A stretch of 64,000 nucleotides of DNA, taken from assembly GCF_004016515.1 (NCBI RefSeq), contig NZ_SACT01000003.1, forward strand, positions 1-64,000. The letters run 5' to 3'. Shown here one piece after another: positions 18,653-27,771 of this stretch. Numbering within the stretch: position 1 is the first letter of the stretch; each line of letters starts with the position of its first letter. This stretch comes from Rubrivivax albus (GTDB taxonomy: Bacteria; Pseudomonadota; Gammaproteobacteria; Burkholderiales; Burkholderiaceae_C). The position numbers and the translations under genes were made by a program. The notes beneath the pieces are model-generated. The model was not told where the DNA came from, did no database searches, and saw only the letters and a program-made list of their open reading frames with translations.

Positions 18653-19392
18653 CAGCGTCCACCGTCGACCTGCAGCACCTGCCCGCAGATCCAGCCCGCC
18701 TGCTCGGAGGCAAGAAACAGGACCGCATGCGCGATGTCGTCCGGCTGGCCCAGGCGGCGCATCGCGATGCCCTGCACCAGCTGGGCCTGGCGCTCCTCGC
18801 CCAGCGCCTGCCACTGGGCCTCGGTCGACGGATTCGAACGGACGAAGCCGGGCGCGACTGCGTTCACCGTGATCCCGAACGGTCCCAGTTCGTGCCCGAG
18901 CTGGCGTGCCAGGCCGATCTCCGCGGCCTTGGCACTGGCGTACGCCTGGATGCCAGTCAGGCTGATCCCCAGCCCGGCGCCGCTGGCGATGAGCACGATG
19001 CGTCCGCGACGCCGCGCCTTCATGCCCGGGGCCGCCGCTTGGCAGGCCCAGAACGCACCATCGGTGTTGACGGCGAAGATGCTGCGCCAATCGGCCTCGG
19101 TAACGTCCTCCAGCGGTCGGCCTACCTGGCCGCAGACACCCCCTGCGCAATGCACGAGTACATCGAGCACACCGAGCGAGTGCACCAGCGCCCGCATCGC
19201 AACACGGTCGGTGACGTCCAGCCGGTGCGCTACGCAGTGCGGCCCGGCCGCCTGCGCAGTGGCCTCCGCACCCGCAAGATCAAGATCAGCCGCAAAGACG
19301 CTGGCGCCCTGCGCAGCAAAGTGGCGCGCAATCGCCCGGCCGATGCCCTGCGCGGCGCCGGTCACCAGCACGCGCTGCCCGTCGAAGGCCAT
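18652..19392 (-). CDS. Short-chain dehydrogenase/reductase
   Basis: 246 residues. The cofactor motif TGAAQGIGR follows a short start; the acidic ADLD after the second strand favours NAD(H). The catalytic YASAK and its Ser (LIASGAG) are present, and the C-terminal CGQVLQVDGG is typical of SDR family members related to 3-oxoacyl reductases. ATG at 19392 was chosen because it places the Rossmann motif at residue 9; the frame extends upstream without need. It is two bases from the creatininase-like gene and overlaps the DegT gene. Confidence 0.8.
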   Translation of the reverse strand: MAFDGQRVLVTGAAQGIGRAIARHFAAQGASVFAADLDLAGAEATAQAAGPHCVAHRLDVTDRVAMRALVHSLGVLDVLVHCAGGVCGQVGRPLEDVTEADWRSIFAVNTDGAFWACQAAAPGMKARRRGRIVLIASGAGLGISLTGIQAYASAKAAEIGLARQLGHELGPFGITVNAVAPGFVRSNPSTEAQWQALGEERQAQLVQGIAMRRLGQPDDIAHAVLFLASEQAGWICGQVLQVDGGR

Positions 19393-19394
19393 GG

Positions 19395-20117
19395 TCACGC
19401 CGCGCCTCGCTCGGACGGACGCCATGGCCCGTCAATCAGGTCGCGGGTCTCCTGGACCGCGGTGGCCCACATCGCCATGACGTCCGCTTCCGGCGCCTGA
19501 TAGGGACCGCCGAAATTGCCATCACCCACAAGGGTGCGCAGCCGCGTGGGATCCATCAGGGCGGCCATCCGCGAATCGACCGGTGGCTTGCGCTCGGACG
19601 GTATCTGCGCACCCGGTACCCGGGTCCAGGGCAGACTCTCCATCCACGACGCGTGCGAACTGTCGGTGTCAACGCGCTGCACGCAGGCCCAGGTGTGCGC
19701 AGCGTTCCACCAGTTGTGATACTTCAGCTGCAGATCCGGAAACCGCCCCATGAGTTCGCCCGCAAGCCCGGCAGCCGGTGAATTGCCGCCATGGCCGTTG
19801 ACGATGACGATGCGCCGAAAGCCCTGCCGAACCAGGCTGCCGATCAGGTCCTCCATCACGGCCAAGTAGGTACTCAGCGACAGCGTCATCGTTCCGGGGT
19901 AGGCCGTGAAGCTGGGGGTGCATCCATAGCTAAGAACCGGGAACACCGGTACGCCCAGCGGCTCGGCAGCCTCCAGAGCCACACGCTCGGCCAGCAGCGC
20001 ATCGGTGGCGAGACTCAGATAGCCGTGCTGCTCGACGCTGCCCGTCGGCAGCACGCAACGATCTTCACGCTCGAGCAAATCCTCTACCTGCATCCAGTTC
20101 AGAGTCGAGATGTGCAT
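19395..20117 (-). CDS. Creatininase-family amidohydrolase
   Basis: 240 residues. PTGSVEQHGYLSLATDALL carries the E, H and D metal ligands of creatininase-fold enzymes, VNGHGGNSPA is the second signature, and SSHASWMES stands where the H-A-G-x-x-E-T segment usually lies. Members open cyclic amides (creatinine), cleave formamides, or act in cofactor pathways. The ATG at 20117 is preferred over the in-frame TTG at 20132, which overlaps the previous gene. It lies between an S33 hydrolase and an SDR in the operon, consistent with opening an amide ring or hydrolysing an unusual amide of the substrate. Confidence 0.75.
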   Translation of the reverse strand: MHISTLNWMQVEDLLEREDRCVLPTGSVEQHGYLSLATDALLAERVALEAAEPLGVPVFPVLSYGCTPSFTAYPGTMTLSLSTYLAVMEDLIGSLVRQGFRRIVIVNGHGGNSPAAGLAGELMGRFPDLQLKYHNWWNAAHTWACVQRVDTDSSHASWMESLPWTRVPGAQIPSERKPPVDSRMAALMDPTRLRTLVGDGNFGGPYQAPEADVMAMWATAVQETRDLIDGPWRPSERGAA

Positions 20118-20128
20118 ATCGGGCCTTG

Positions 20129-21151
20129 TCAATGAGCTGAAGACTCATTTGCGTAAGCGTCAATGAGGACCTGCTGAAAACGATCGGGCTCCTCGAACAG
20201 CGGACAGTGGCCCGAACGCTCGAACCACACCATGCGCTTGCGCGGCGCATGCAGGGCGTCCAGGTACTCCTGCACCAATTCGCCCGGCGTCACGCGGTCG
20301 GCCCGGCCTTGTAAGAAGAGCACCGGTACGGTCAGCTCGGGCACGTCACGGGTCATGTCGAGGTCGAGGCGGTCCTGCCACATCGTGCGCAGCGACCAGT
20401 TCGATCCTTCCTTCAGCCGGCGCAGGTCGCCCAGCGAGTACTCATGGGATTCGAAGACCTTCCTGAAGAGGCGCTTGTCGTCGGCGGGATCGAAGAAGGT
20501 GCCGCCAAATCGCGAGACTTGGCGGCGCTGCTCCAGCAGGTCCTCGACGCTGCCGCCGTAGCCGGGCGGCTCCATGTGCGCCAACCGCTCCTCGGCCTTG
20601 CGGTCGCCGGCGCGCCGCGCCGCCTCCAGGGCGAAGTTCATGGAGATGGCTTCGGCGCGCTGCTTGCTCACGACCTGAGACACGCCCACATACCCGGAGA
20701 ACAGCTGCGGCGCCTGCTGCAGCGTCAGCACGCCGAGCTCGGTGCCCCAGGAGTGGCCGACCAGCAGCACACGGTCGCACCCGAAACGGTCGATCAAGTA
20801 CCGTGCCACGTCCTGGCAGTCCTGCACCAGCTGCGCCGTGGTCATCGACTGCGCGGGGATGTCGGGCGAGTAGGACTTGCCCGCCCCGCGCTGGTCCCAG
20901 AGAACGACGACGAAGTGTTCCTCAAGGCGGTTGGCGAACAAGTGGTACAGCGGCATGGCAGAGCCGCCGGGCCCTCCATGCAGGAACAGGAGCACAGGCC
21001 TCCGACAGTCGTGCCCGCGGATCAGCAGCGTCTGGTGGATGCCCCCGATGGGCACCTGGATCAGCTCGGCGACGCTGCCCGCCTTCACGGATCCCGTCGC
21101 ATCCAGGATGGGCGGCGTGCGGCTGTACGCGAGACGCCAGAACCGGATCAC
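20129..21151 (-). CDS. S33-family alpha/beta hydrolase (proline iminopeptidase-like)
   Basis: 340 residues. HGGPGG (59-64) forms the oxyanion hole, GHSWG holds the nucleophile Ser134, and GRADRVT and SGHCP supply the Asp and His. The family removes N-terminal proline or hydrolyses other amides and esters. No signal peptide is seen, so the protein is cytoplasmic. Ten bases separate it from the D-aminoacylase-like gene upstream; it is one of at least five unrelated amide-hydrolase folds in this operon and its neighbours. Confidence 0.75.
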   Translation of the reverse strand: MIRFWRLAYSRTPPILDATGSVKAGSVAELIQVPIGGIHQTLLIRGHDCRRPVLLFLHGGPGGSAMPLYHLFANRLEEHFVVVLWDQRGAGKSYSPDIPAQSMTTAQLVQDCQDVARYLIDRFGCDRVLLVGHSWGTELGVLTLQQAPQLFSGYVGVSQVVSKQRAEAISMNFALEAARRAGDRKAEERLAHMEPPGYGGSVEDLLEQRRQVSRFGGTFFDPADDKRLFRKVFESHEYSLGDLRRLKEGSNWSLRTMWQDRLDLDMTRDVPELTVPVLFLQGRADRVTPGELVQEYLDALHAPRKRMVWFERSGHCPLFEEPDRFQQVLIDAYANESSAH

Positions 21152-21161
21152 GGAGCAAACC

Positions 21162-22631
21162 TCACCAGGGCTTGTGGCGCAGAGCGCGGCCTGGCAGTGC
21201 GTCGAGCATCTGGCCGCAGCGCATCACCGGCACGCCACCCACCACCACATGCTCGATGCCTGCCGTTTCCGACTTCGGTGCGCCGAACGGCAGGTGGCCG
21301 CTGATCGTGCGCTGGTCGAAGATCGTGAAGTCGGCATCGCAGCCCACGGCGATCCGACCCTTGCGCTTGAGACCGAATCGAGCAGCGGGCACGCTGGTGC
21401 ACTTCTGCAACGCCTGCATCAGCGTGAAGGCTCCCTGCTCGCGCACGTAGTTGCCGATGACGCGGGCCTGCGCGGGATAGAACTTGTCGCCGATGTCGCT
21501 GCCGACGAAGCACCAGTCGGCCAGCAGCGTGCGGATCACCAGGTCCTCGCGCATGGCGCGCAGCACCAGCGCCGTCATCGGCGCCTCTTCCTTCAGCTGC
21601 CGGTACAGCTCGGGTGTCAGCCCCTTTCCCTGGTGCGGGCCTTCCTTGACGAAGATGAGGTTGTCGATGCTGCGACCCGCCTGCTCTTCCACGAGCGGCA
21701 GCAACTCGTAGAGCATGGCGGTCAGCGGCAGGCCGACCTCCAGCACATTCTGCGCGAGGGGCATGCAGTCAGCCATCACATCGACGCCATCGGCGCGGGC
21801 CGCATCGACTTGACGGATACCGCGCTGCGTGAGGTCATCGTAGGGGCGCGACTGGAAGGCAATCTGGTGGGCGATGTGCGAAAGCTGCAGCTTCGCTCCG
21901 GCCTCCCGGGCCACGTCGATGACTTCCTGGTGCCCGACCAGCGCACCGGGCACGATGCCAGGGAGGCCCGGCCCGCCGTGTCGGGGGTGGACCGCCGCGA
22001 TGCCCTGGTAGCGGGCCGCGACCCGGAAGAGCGCCAGCAGTTCGTCGCGCGTCATCCCCGGCGTGTACATCACCCCGAAGGACACTCCGAAGGCCCCGGC
22101 CTCGATCTGGCGAGCCGCCAGGCGGCACATCTCGGCGATCTGCTGATCGCTCGCAGGACCGTTCGGGTCGTCGGCCCCGGCCTTCAGACGCAGCGTCGCC
22201 GAACCGACCAGCAGCCCCAGATGGACCGGGTAGCCATCCTGGTCGACCTGATCCAGCAGGTCGGACCAGTCCTTGTCCAGGCGGTTGAAGTTGCGGACGT
22301 CGTAGTCCTTCTGCTCGTGCAGCCGCTGCCGCATCAGGTCGGCGTCCTCGAACCACATGAAGTTGCCGCAGTTGCCTGCGATTGCCGAGGTCACGCCCAT
22401 CTTGATGAGTTCGTAGCCGGCCGGCACGTTACCGTCCACATGGGTGTGGACGTCAACGAATCCCGGCGCGACCACGAGGCCGTCGGCATCGATCTCGTCC
22501 CGGCCTTCGATCGGCTGTGAGGTCAGCGTCGCGATGCGCCCGTCCTTCACCCCGATGGAGAAGGGAGCGGCAAACTGGCTGGCCGGATCGATGACCAGAC
22601 CATTACGGATGACGAGATCGTGGTCGGTCAT
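21162..22631 (-). CDS. D-aminoacylase-like amidohydrolase
   Basis: 489 residues of the amidohydrolase superfamily. H62-T-H64-VD is the first metal site, GNCG is typical of N-acyl-D-amino-acid deacylases, and a C-terminal GCDADFTIFD segment closes the composite beta domain. Relatives remove the acyl group from N-acyl-D-amino acids or cleave D-residue peptides using zinc. It starts 12 bases after the fused hydrolase-aminotransferase. Together with the dipeptide epimerase it points to D-configured residues in the substrate. Confidence 0.8.
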   Translation of the reverse strand: MTDHDLVIRNGLVIDPASQFAAPFSIGVKDGRIATLTSQPIEGRDEIDADGLVVAPGFVDVHTHVDGNVPAGYELIKMGVTSAIAGNCGNFMWFEDADLMRQRLHEQKDYDVRNFNRLDKDWSDLLDQVDQDGYPVHLGLLVGSATLRLKAGADDPNGPASDQQIAEMCRLAARQIEAGAFGVSFGVMYTPGMTRDELLALFRVAARYQGIAAVHPRHGGPGLPGIVPGALVGHQEVIDVAREAGAKLQLSHIAHQIAFQSRPYDDLTQRGIRQVDAARADGVDVMADCMPLAQNVLEVGLPLTAMLYELLPLVEEQAGRSIDNLIFVKEGPHQGKGLTPELYRQLKEEAPMTALVLRAMREDLVIRTLLADWCFVGSDIGDKFYPAQARVIGNYVREQGAFTLMQALQKCTSVPAARFGLKRKGRIAVGCDADFTIFDQRTISGHLPFGAPKSETAGIEHVVVGGVPVMRCGQMLDALPGRALRHKPW

Positions 22632-22643
22632 GGCGTCGGAGGT

Positions 22644-25292
22644 TCAGAACAGGGGGGACGGCCCACGTAGGGCCTGCGAGAAGCGACTCAACCCGTCGGC
22701 AATCCGCTCTGGCGAGGCAGCGAAGCACCAGCGCAGGAAGCCTTCGCCCTCTGAGCCAAAAGCGACGCCTGGTGCAAGCCCGAGGCCGTGTTCGGTGACC
22801 AGGCGGCGGCAGAAGGCGACGCTGTCGGTCATGCCATCGACGGCGAAGAAGGCGTACATCGCTGCCGGCGGCGCCACTGCCCGTACGCCGGGCAGGGCCT
22901 GCAAGCCCTGCAACAACGCATCGCGACCGGCGCGCAGCCGTGACACGAAGGCTTCGACCGCCGGCTCGCCGGATTCGACCGCTGCGATGCCGGCGCGCTG
23001 CACGAACACCGGCACACAGCTGGTGTTGAACTCGATCAGCTTGGACAGATCACCCATCAACGCAGGCGGCACATCGAGCCAGCCCAGGCGCCAACCGGTC
23101 ATCTGCCAGGTCTTGGAGAAGGTGTTGGCGCTGATGAGGCGGTCATCGTCGTCGGCGATGTCGGCCAGCACCGGTGCCCGCGCGCCAAGCCTGGCGTCAT
23201 CGAGATAGAGGCGCTCGTAGGCGTCGTCGGACAGGATCCAGATGCCGTGCCGGCGGCAATGGGCCAGCACCTGCTGCTGCGCGGCAGGTGCCATGGTCCA
23301 CCCGGTCGGGTTGGCTGGCGAGTTGAGGATCAGCAGCCGCGTGGACGGCGTCAGCGCCTGCAGCAGCCGGTCGAGGTCGAGCGTCCAGCCGGCCGCGCCG
23401 AAGTCCAGTGGCACCACCTGCACAGAGGCGCCGAGGATGCGGGGCCCCTGCACGAGGTTGGGCCAGGCTGGCCCGATCACGACCACGCGATCGCCCGGCG
23501 ACAGCAGCGCCTGGCCGGCCAGCGCGAGGGCGCTCATGCCCGAAGCCGTGACCGCGATGCGCTCGGGCCGGCCACGCCCGTGCAGTCGATGCCCGTAGCT
23601 TGCAATCGCGTCGCGCAGGGCGGGCAGGCCGAGGTTCTGGCTGTAGAAGGTCTCGCCCTGCGCAAGGCTGGCCTGCGCGGCCTCGCGGATGAAGGCCGGC
23701 GTCACCGTGTCGGGCTCGCCGAACCAGAAGGCCAGCACATCGTCCCGGCCCATGGCCGCGTTCGCGACTTCGCGGATGCGCGAGGCCTCCAGCGCACGCA
23801 CCGCCGGGCGGGCTGCAAGTTCCACGGCAGTCATGCCGACGTCACCCGGGGGGGCGGCGGGGGTCTCCCGCCGTGCGCGCAGCACCTCGACCGTGCCGTC
23901 GTAGGCGGCCAGTTCGACCACCACGCCTTCGGCATCGCGGACCACGGTGCTCTCGAAGGGGCTGAAGCGGTTGAACAGCCGGCCGTGCTCGTCCATCATG
24001 ACCGGCACGGGCGGCGCTCGGTGGCCGACGATGTGCGACCAGATCTGGCCCTCGCGCTCGACCACGTCGATCCACGGCGCCTCGACCCCGCTGACGATCC
24101 GGTAGCGCCCGGCGATGCGGCGTCGCGCCTCGGCATCGAGCGGCTGCACCACCTTGGGCGCGCGCAGAAAGCCGGGCCAGGCACAGAGGTCGGCCAGGGT
24201 GTTCAGCACCTCCCAGTACAGCAGCGCCCCGGACACTGCATTGGTCAGCACCACCGCCCCGCGGCCGCTGGCCAGGTGGCAGGTGGTCTCGCACTGGTAG
24301 CCCTCGTTCGAGCCGCCATGGGCGATGCGCAGGGTGTCGCCGGCGCCGAGCACCCGCCAGCCGAGGCCGAACTCATGCCCGTCGCGGGACTCCACCATCG
24401 CCCGGGCGCTGGCGGGCTGGAGCAGCGGGGTCTCGCGGCCGATGTAGGCGTCGCGGAAGGCGCCCATGAAGCGGGCGTAATCGGCCGCCGTGATGTGGAC
24501 ACCGCCAGCCCCGGCCTGCGCGCAGACCGACAGGCGGCCGGGCAGCGGCTGGCCCTGGGCGTCGTGGCCGCAGGCAGCACGGGCGGCCAAGGCGTCGGGC
24601 AAGGGGGCGGCGAAGCTGGAGGAGTCCATGCCCAGCGGGCCGAAGAGCATCTGCTGCGCCAGTTCGGCGAAGCCCAGGCCGGTGTGCTCCTCCAGCAGCA
24701 GCTGCGCGATCGTGTAGCCGCCCCCGGAGTAGCGCACCGCGCCGCCGGGCGCCTTGTCCACGGTCACCGGCGGTGTGCTCGCCGGCGGGCGACCGAGCAG
24801 GGTGTCCAGGGCGGTGGCGAGCGGGCTGCCCGGCGGATGTCCGCCGAAGCCGTGCACCGTGGTACCGGCCCGGTGCGACAGCAGATGGCGCAGCGTGACC
24901 GGGTGGTGCCGGGTGTGCTCGTTCTCGGGCACCTTCCAGGACTGCAGGTAACGGTTGACGTCGACATCGAGATCGAACACGCCGCGCTCGACCTGCTGCA
25001 TCACCAGCACCGCCGTCAGCGGCTTGCTGATCGAGGCGCCGGAGAACAGGGTCTGCGCGTCGACGGCCGCGCCCCCTCGCTCGGTGACACCGAAGCCACC
25101 CGTCCAGGCCACCTGGCCATCGTCCAGCACGGCGACGGCCAGGCCCGGGCATCCGTAGTCGGCCAGGCGCTGGGCCATCGGCCGGCGCAGGTCCTCGCCG
25201 ACCACCCGCACGATAGGCAGCAGTTGCTCCCGCAGCGCGTACTCGATGCGCGGGGGGTCCAGCGTTGGCAGTTCAGGGAAGGAGGCGGCCAT
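22644..25292 (-). CDS. Fusion of an S12 beta-lactamase-fold hydrolase and a class I/II aminotransferase
   Basis: 882 residues. The first half (about 30-480) is a beta-lactamase-family serine hydrolase with S87-x-x-K90 (SISK), Y188-S-G and H325-G-G, the full catalytic set. The second half (from about 487) is a fold-type I PLP aminotransferase with PLP lysine K727 (TFSKTWQMTGWRLGW) and NSPANPTGW. A methionine at 487 (codon at 23834) is a natural start for the second half alone. Just before it lies a C7 run on the coding strand; one more C would place a TGA (23844-23842) in frame, seven bases before that ATG. So the fusion may be genuine, or may reflect a single-base loss in the run. MlrB, which cuts linear microcystin, is in the same hydrolase superfamily, but similarity at this level is not specific. 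Confidence 0.75.
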   Translation of the reverse strand: MAASFPELPTLDPPRIEYALREQLLPIVRVVGEDLRRPMAQRLADYGCPGLAVAVLDDGQVAWTGGFGVTERGGAAVDAQTLFSGASISKPLTAVLVMQQVERGVFDLDVDVNRYLQSWKVPENEHTRHHPVTLRHLLSHRAGTTVHGFGGHPPGSPLATALDTLLGRPPASTPPVTVDKAPGGAVRYSGGGYTIAQLLLEEHTGLGFAELAQQMLFGPLGMDSSSFAAPLPDALAARAACGHDAQGQPLPGRLSVCAQAGAGGVHITAADYARFMGAFRDAYIGRETPLLQPASARAMVESRDGHEFGLGWRVLGAGDTLRIAHGGSNEGYQCETTCHLASGRGAVVLTNAVSGALLYWEVLNTLADLCAWPGFLRAPKVVQPLDAEARRRIAGRYRIVSGVEAPWIDVVEREGQIWSHIVGHRAPPVPVMMDEHGRLFNRFSPFESTVVRDAEGVVVELAAYDGTVEVLRARRETPAAPPGDVGMTAVELAARPAVRALEASRIREVANAAMGRDDVLAFWFGEPDTVTPAFIREAAQASLAQGETFYSQNLGLPALRDAIASYGHRLHGRGRPERIAVTASGMSALALAGQALLSPGDRVVVIGPAWPNLVQGPRILGASVQVVPLDFGAAGWTLDLDRLLQALTPSTRLLILNSPANPTGWTMAPAAQQQVLAHCRRHGIWILSDDAYERLYLDDARLGARAPVLADIADDDDRLISANTFSKTWQMTGWRLGWLDVPPALMGDLSKLIEFNTSCVPVFVQRAGIAAVESGEPAVEAFVSRLRAGRDALLQGLQALPGVRAVAPPAAMYAFFAVDGMTDSVAFCRRLVTEHGLGLAPGVAFGSEGEGFLRWCFAASPERIADGLSRFSQALRGPSPLF

Positions 25293-25296
25293 GGAC

Positions 25297-27588
25297 TTAG
25301 AAACGCTGGTTCAGCTGCACTCCAAAGCGGCGACCCGCGGTGGTACCGGACGCACCATTGGCGAAGCGGAATGTCTCGATCTGCTCGTTCGTTGCGTTGC
25401 GCACGAACAGGCTGATCTGGGTTTGCGGCCAGGGCTTGAGTCCAGCGTACAAATCGACGCGCGTGGCCCCAGCCAGCGGGATGTCGGACTGGTCACCGAT
25501 GTAGCCACCGATCTCGCGGCGCACCGATGCCCCCGCGGTCGTTTCCCAACCGGCCAGACTGCCTTTGTAGTCAGCGCGCAGGTTGATCGTCCAGGGGCGC
25601 ACCCCCTGTAGATCACGCCCGCTCACGTCGACCTCCGCCGGGGTACCTGCGTTGATCAGGCCCTGCGTGTAGTACGCGTTCAGGTGGCCGACGGTGAAGC
25701 CTAGGTTCCAGGACTTGGCCACTGCGGCCAGTAGCTCCAGCTCGAACCCGGTGGTGCGCGCCTTGCCCACGTTGGCGAGATAGGTGAACCCGAAGGTGTT
25801 GTCGTTCGGGTCATCCTGCTGCACGACAAGATCCTTCTGGTCCATACGAAAGACCGACACGTTCACAGCAGCACGGCCGTTGAGCAGGCTTTGCTTGTAG
25901 CCGGCCTCGATGTTGCGCGCAGACTCCTGATCGTAAGGAATGAACGCCGGATTCGATACGGTGGTGTTGTATCCCCCCGGACGGAACCCGGTGCCGTATT
26001 GCACGTAGGCCGTTGCATCCCGACCCAGCTTGAACTCCAGGCCCGCTGCCGGGGCGGTGAAGGTGAACTTGTTCTTGCTGTCGAGGTTGAGGGTAGGCAC
26101 GACGCCTGCGAAAAGTGCCTGGCCGATGGGGTGTGACGACGGGTCGATGCCCTGCACCCAGTGCAGGCGCTGTGTGTCCTCGGTACGACGCACGGTCAGC
26201 GTGCCCGCGACAGATGAGTTGAACGCGTAACGCGCGTCGATGAATGCCGACCATGACGACACGTCGTACTTCGACCCCTTGGTCGGCAGGTTGGCCGTGC
26301 CCGAAATGACCCCCACGTCCGGCACGCCCAGGAAGGGGATGAGGGCGGTGTCGAGCCTGGTGGCCACGCCCTGGCTGACGCCATAGTCCTCACTGAAGTG
26401 CGAGATACCGGCACGCCAGCTGAAGGTCTTGGCTGCATCCGATTCCCACAGCAGTTCCACGTAGTGCTGGCGAATGTCCTCGCTGCGGCTCAGCACCTGC
26501 TGCAGCACAAGCGGCCCAGCCGTCAACGGCAGCGCGGTCTGATCCTGGTCCTGCACCGCCCTGAGCTTGTAGTTGCGCGCCGAGGTCAGCAGCGAGAGGG
26601 TTCCGCTCTCCAGTTCCAAACCCAGGCGTCCAGCTAGGTATTGTTGATCGATTTGATTGCGAGAAGAGGTATCCCGTTGCACGGTACGGCGGGTCTCGAC
26701 GGGCGACACGACTTGCAGGGAACCGGGTAGCCCAGGGTTGGCCACGATGCCATCGGGGGCGTAGGCGCGCAGCCCTGGCGTATCGGCGCCGTTCACCTCG
26801 AATGTGACAGTGGCGCTCAGCGCAGAAGAGAGATAGGAGACGGCGCTGAGACGCAGACCATGGTCCTTCGCACGGTCCATTTCCTCACCCAGCGTCACGT
26901 TGTAGTAGTCCCCCTTGCGCTGGTTGACCGACCAGGCGGTGGCGCGAAAGGCCGTGGACTCACCCAAGGGCACGGACACCGCTGCCTCGGCCCGCGTTCC
27001 TGTGTTCTCGAAGGCCAATGTGCCGTAGCCGTTCAGATCCTCGCCCGGCTTGGGCATGCGGTAGATGATGTTGACTGCACCGCCGACGGCGTTGCGGCCA
27101 TAGAGCCCCCCCTGCGGCCCGCGCACCACCTCAACACGCTCGACATCCACCTGCGTGCCCAGGTTCACGCGGTGGCCGCCGGCGAAGAAGCCGTTGCGGT
27201 ACATCCCGAAGTTCGGCTCGGCGCTTCTGTCTGCCTGGCGCATGCCGCGGATGCTGATGTAGGTGTCCGTGCCAGACGGGTTCTCGGTCATGTTCGCATT
27301 CGGCACAAGCGAAATCATGTCCTCCACCCGCGTGGAACCGGTGGCAGTCAGCCGCGCGCCGTTAATGGCGGTGACCGATGCAGGCACCTCGAGCTGGCTC
27401 TCCAGCCGCCGGCGCGCCGTGACCTCGACGCGCTGGATCTGCCCGCCGTCGGTCGCGGACGCCGATGCATCTGGCGGCGTTGCGGGCGTCGCCTGGGCCA
27501 GGGCGCCGGCCGGCACGCTCAGCACCAGGGCAGCAGCCAAGGCCACGGGAGTGGGGGCAAGGCGGGACAGGGGGCGTTCACGACGCAT
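25297..27588 (-). CDS. TonB-dependent outer-membrane receptor
   Basis: 763 residues with a signal peptide (cleaved near ALAQA, about residue 32), a TonB-box/plug start (VEVTARRRLESQLEVPASVTAI), plug landmarks (RVEDMISLVPN, ISIRGMRQ, VEVVRGPQGGLYGRNAVGGAVNI) and a 22-strand-like barrel ending in phenylalanine. Such receptors import ligands too large or too scarce for porins. No TonB/ExbBD genes are nearby, so it must use the cell's own. First gene of the seven-gene unit from operator C; the next ATG follows its stop by four bases. Its presence indicates a substrate above roughly 600 Da. Confidence 0.9.
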   Translation of the reverse strand: MRRERPLSRLAPTPVALAAALVLSVPAGALAQATPATPPDASASATDGGQIQRVEVTARRRLESQLEVPASVTAINGARLTATGSTRVEDMISLVPNANMTENPSGTDTYISIRGMRQADRSAEPNFGMYRNGFFAGGHRVNLGTQVDVERVEVVRGPQGGLYGRNAVGGAVNIIYRMPKPGEDLNGYGTLAFENTGTRAEAAVSVPLGESTAFRATAWSVNQRKGDYYNVTLGEEMDRAKDHGLRLSAVSYLSSALSATVTFEVNGADTPGLRAYAPDGIVANPGLPGSLQVVSPVETRRTVQRDTSSRNQIDQQYLAGRLGLELESGTLSLLTSARNYKLRAVQDQDQTALPLTAGPLVLQQVLSRSEDIRQHYVELLWESDAAKTFSWRAGISHFSEDYGVSQGVATRLDTALIPFLGVPDVGVISGTANLPTKGSKYDVSSWSAFIDARYAFNSSVAGTLTVRRTEDTQRLHWVQGIDPSSHPIGQALFAGVVPTLNLDSKNKFTFTAPAAGLEFKLGRDATAYVQYGTGFRPGGYNTTVSNPAFIPYDQESARNIEAGYKQSLLNGRAAVNVSVFRMDQKDLVVQQDDPNDNTFGFTYLANVGKARTTGFELELLAAVAKSWNLGFTVGHLNAYYTQGLINAGTPAEVDVSGRDLQGVRPWTINLRADYKGSLAGWETTAGASVRREIGGYIGDQSDIPLAGATRVDLYAGLKPWPQTQISLFVRNATNEQIETFRFANGASGTTAGRRFGVQLNQRF

Positions 27589-27702
27589 GCGACCTCCAGA
27601 CAGGATGGGTTGAACGGTGTGGGATCAAGACTGCGCCGGCAGAGCGAAGACCGCACCCGGTCCTAGCACATATACAGCGTCAACATCAGCAACGGTATCT
27701 AA

Positions 27703-27719
27703 TATCAACGGTGTACACA
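27703..27719 (-). promoter_or_regulatory. Operator site C upstream of the TonB receptor
   Basis: TATCAACGGTGTACACA is the third copy of the cluster palindrome; both the CAAC and the GT-x-CACA parts align with site B, preceded by AATAT in both. It lies 115 bases upstream of the receptor start, within the 183-base gap after the amidase gene. I could not assign a convincing -35/-10 pair, so the exact start of transcription is open. Confidence 0.6.
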
Positions 27720-27771
27720 TGTAGGGCAAGACCTGATATGAGCGAGTTGCCGCTGCGATTTTTCGAAACGG

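Noticed and set aside
27671..27684. A second operator near site C (TATACAGCGTCAAC)
   Set aside because: Only about six of the ten conserved positions match the palindrome, no better than chance for this region.
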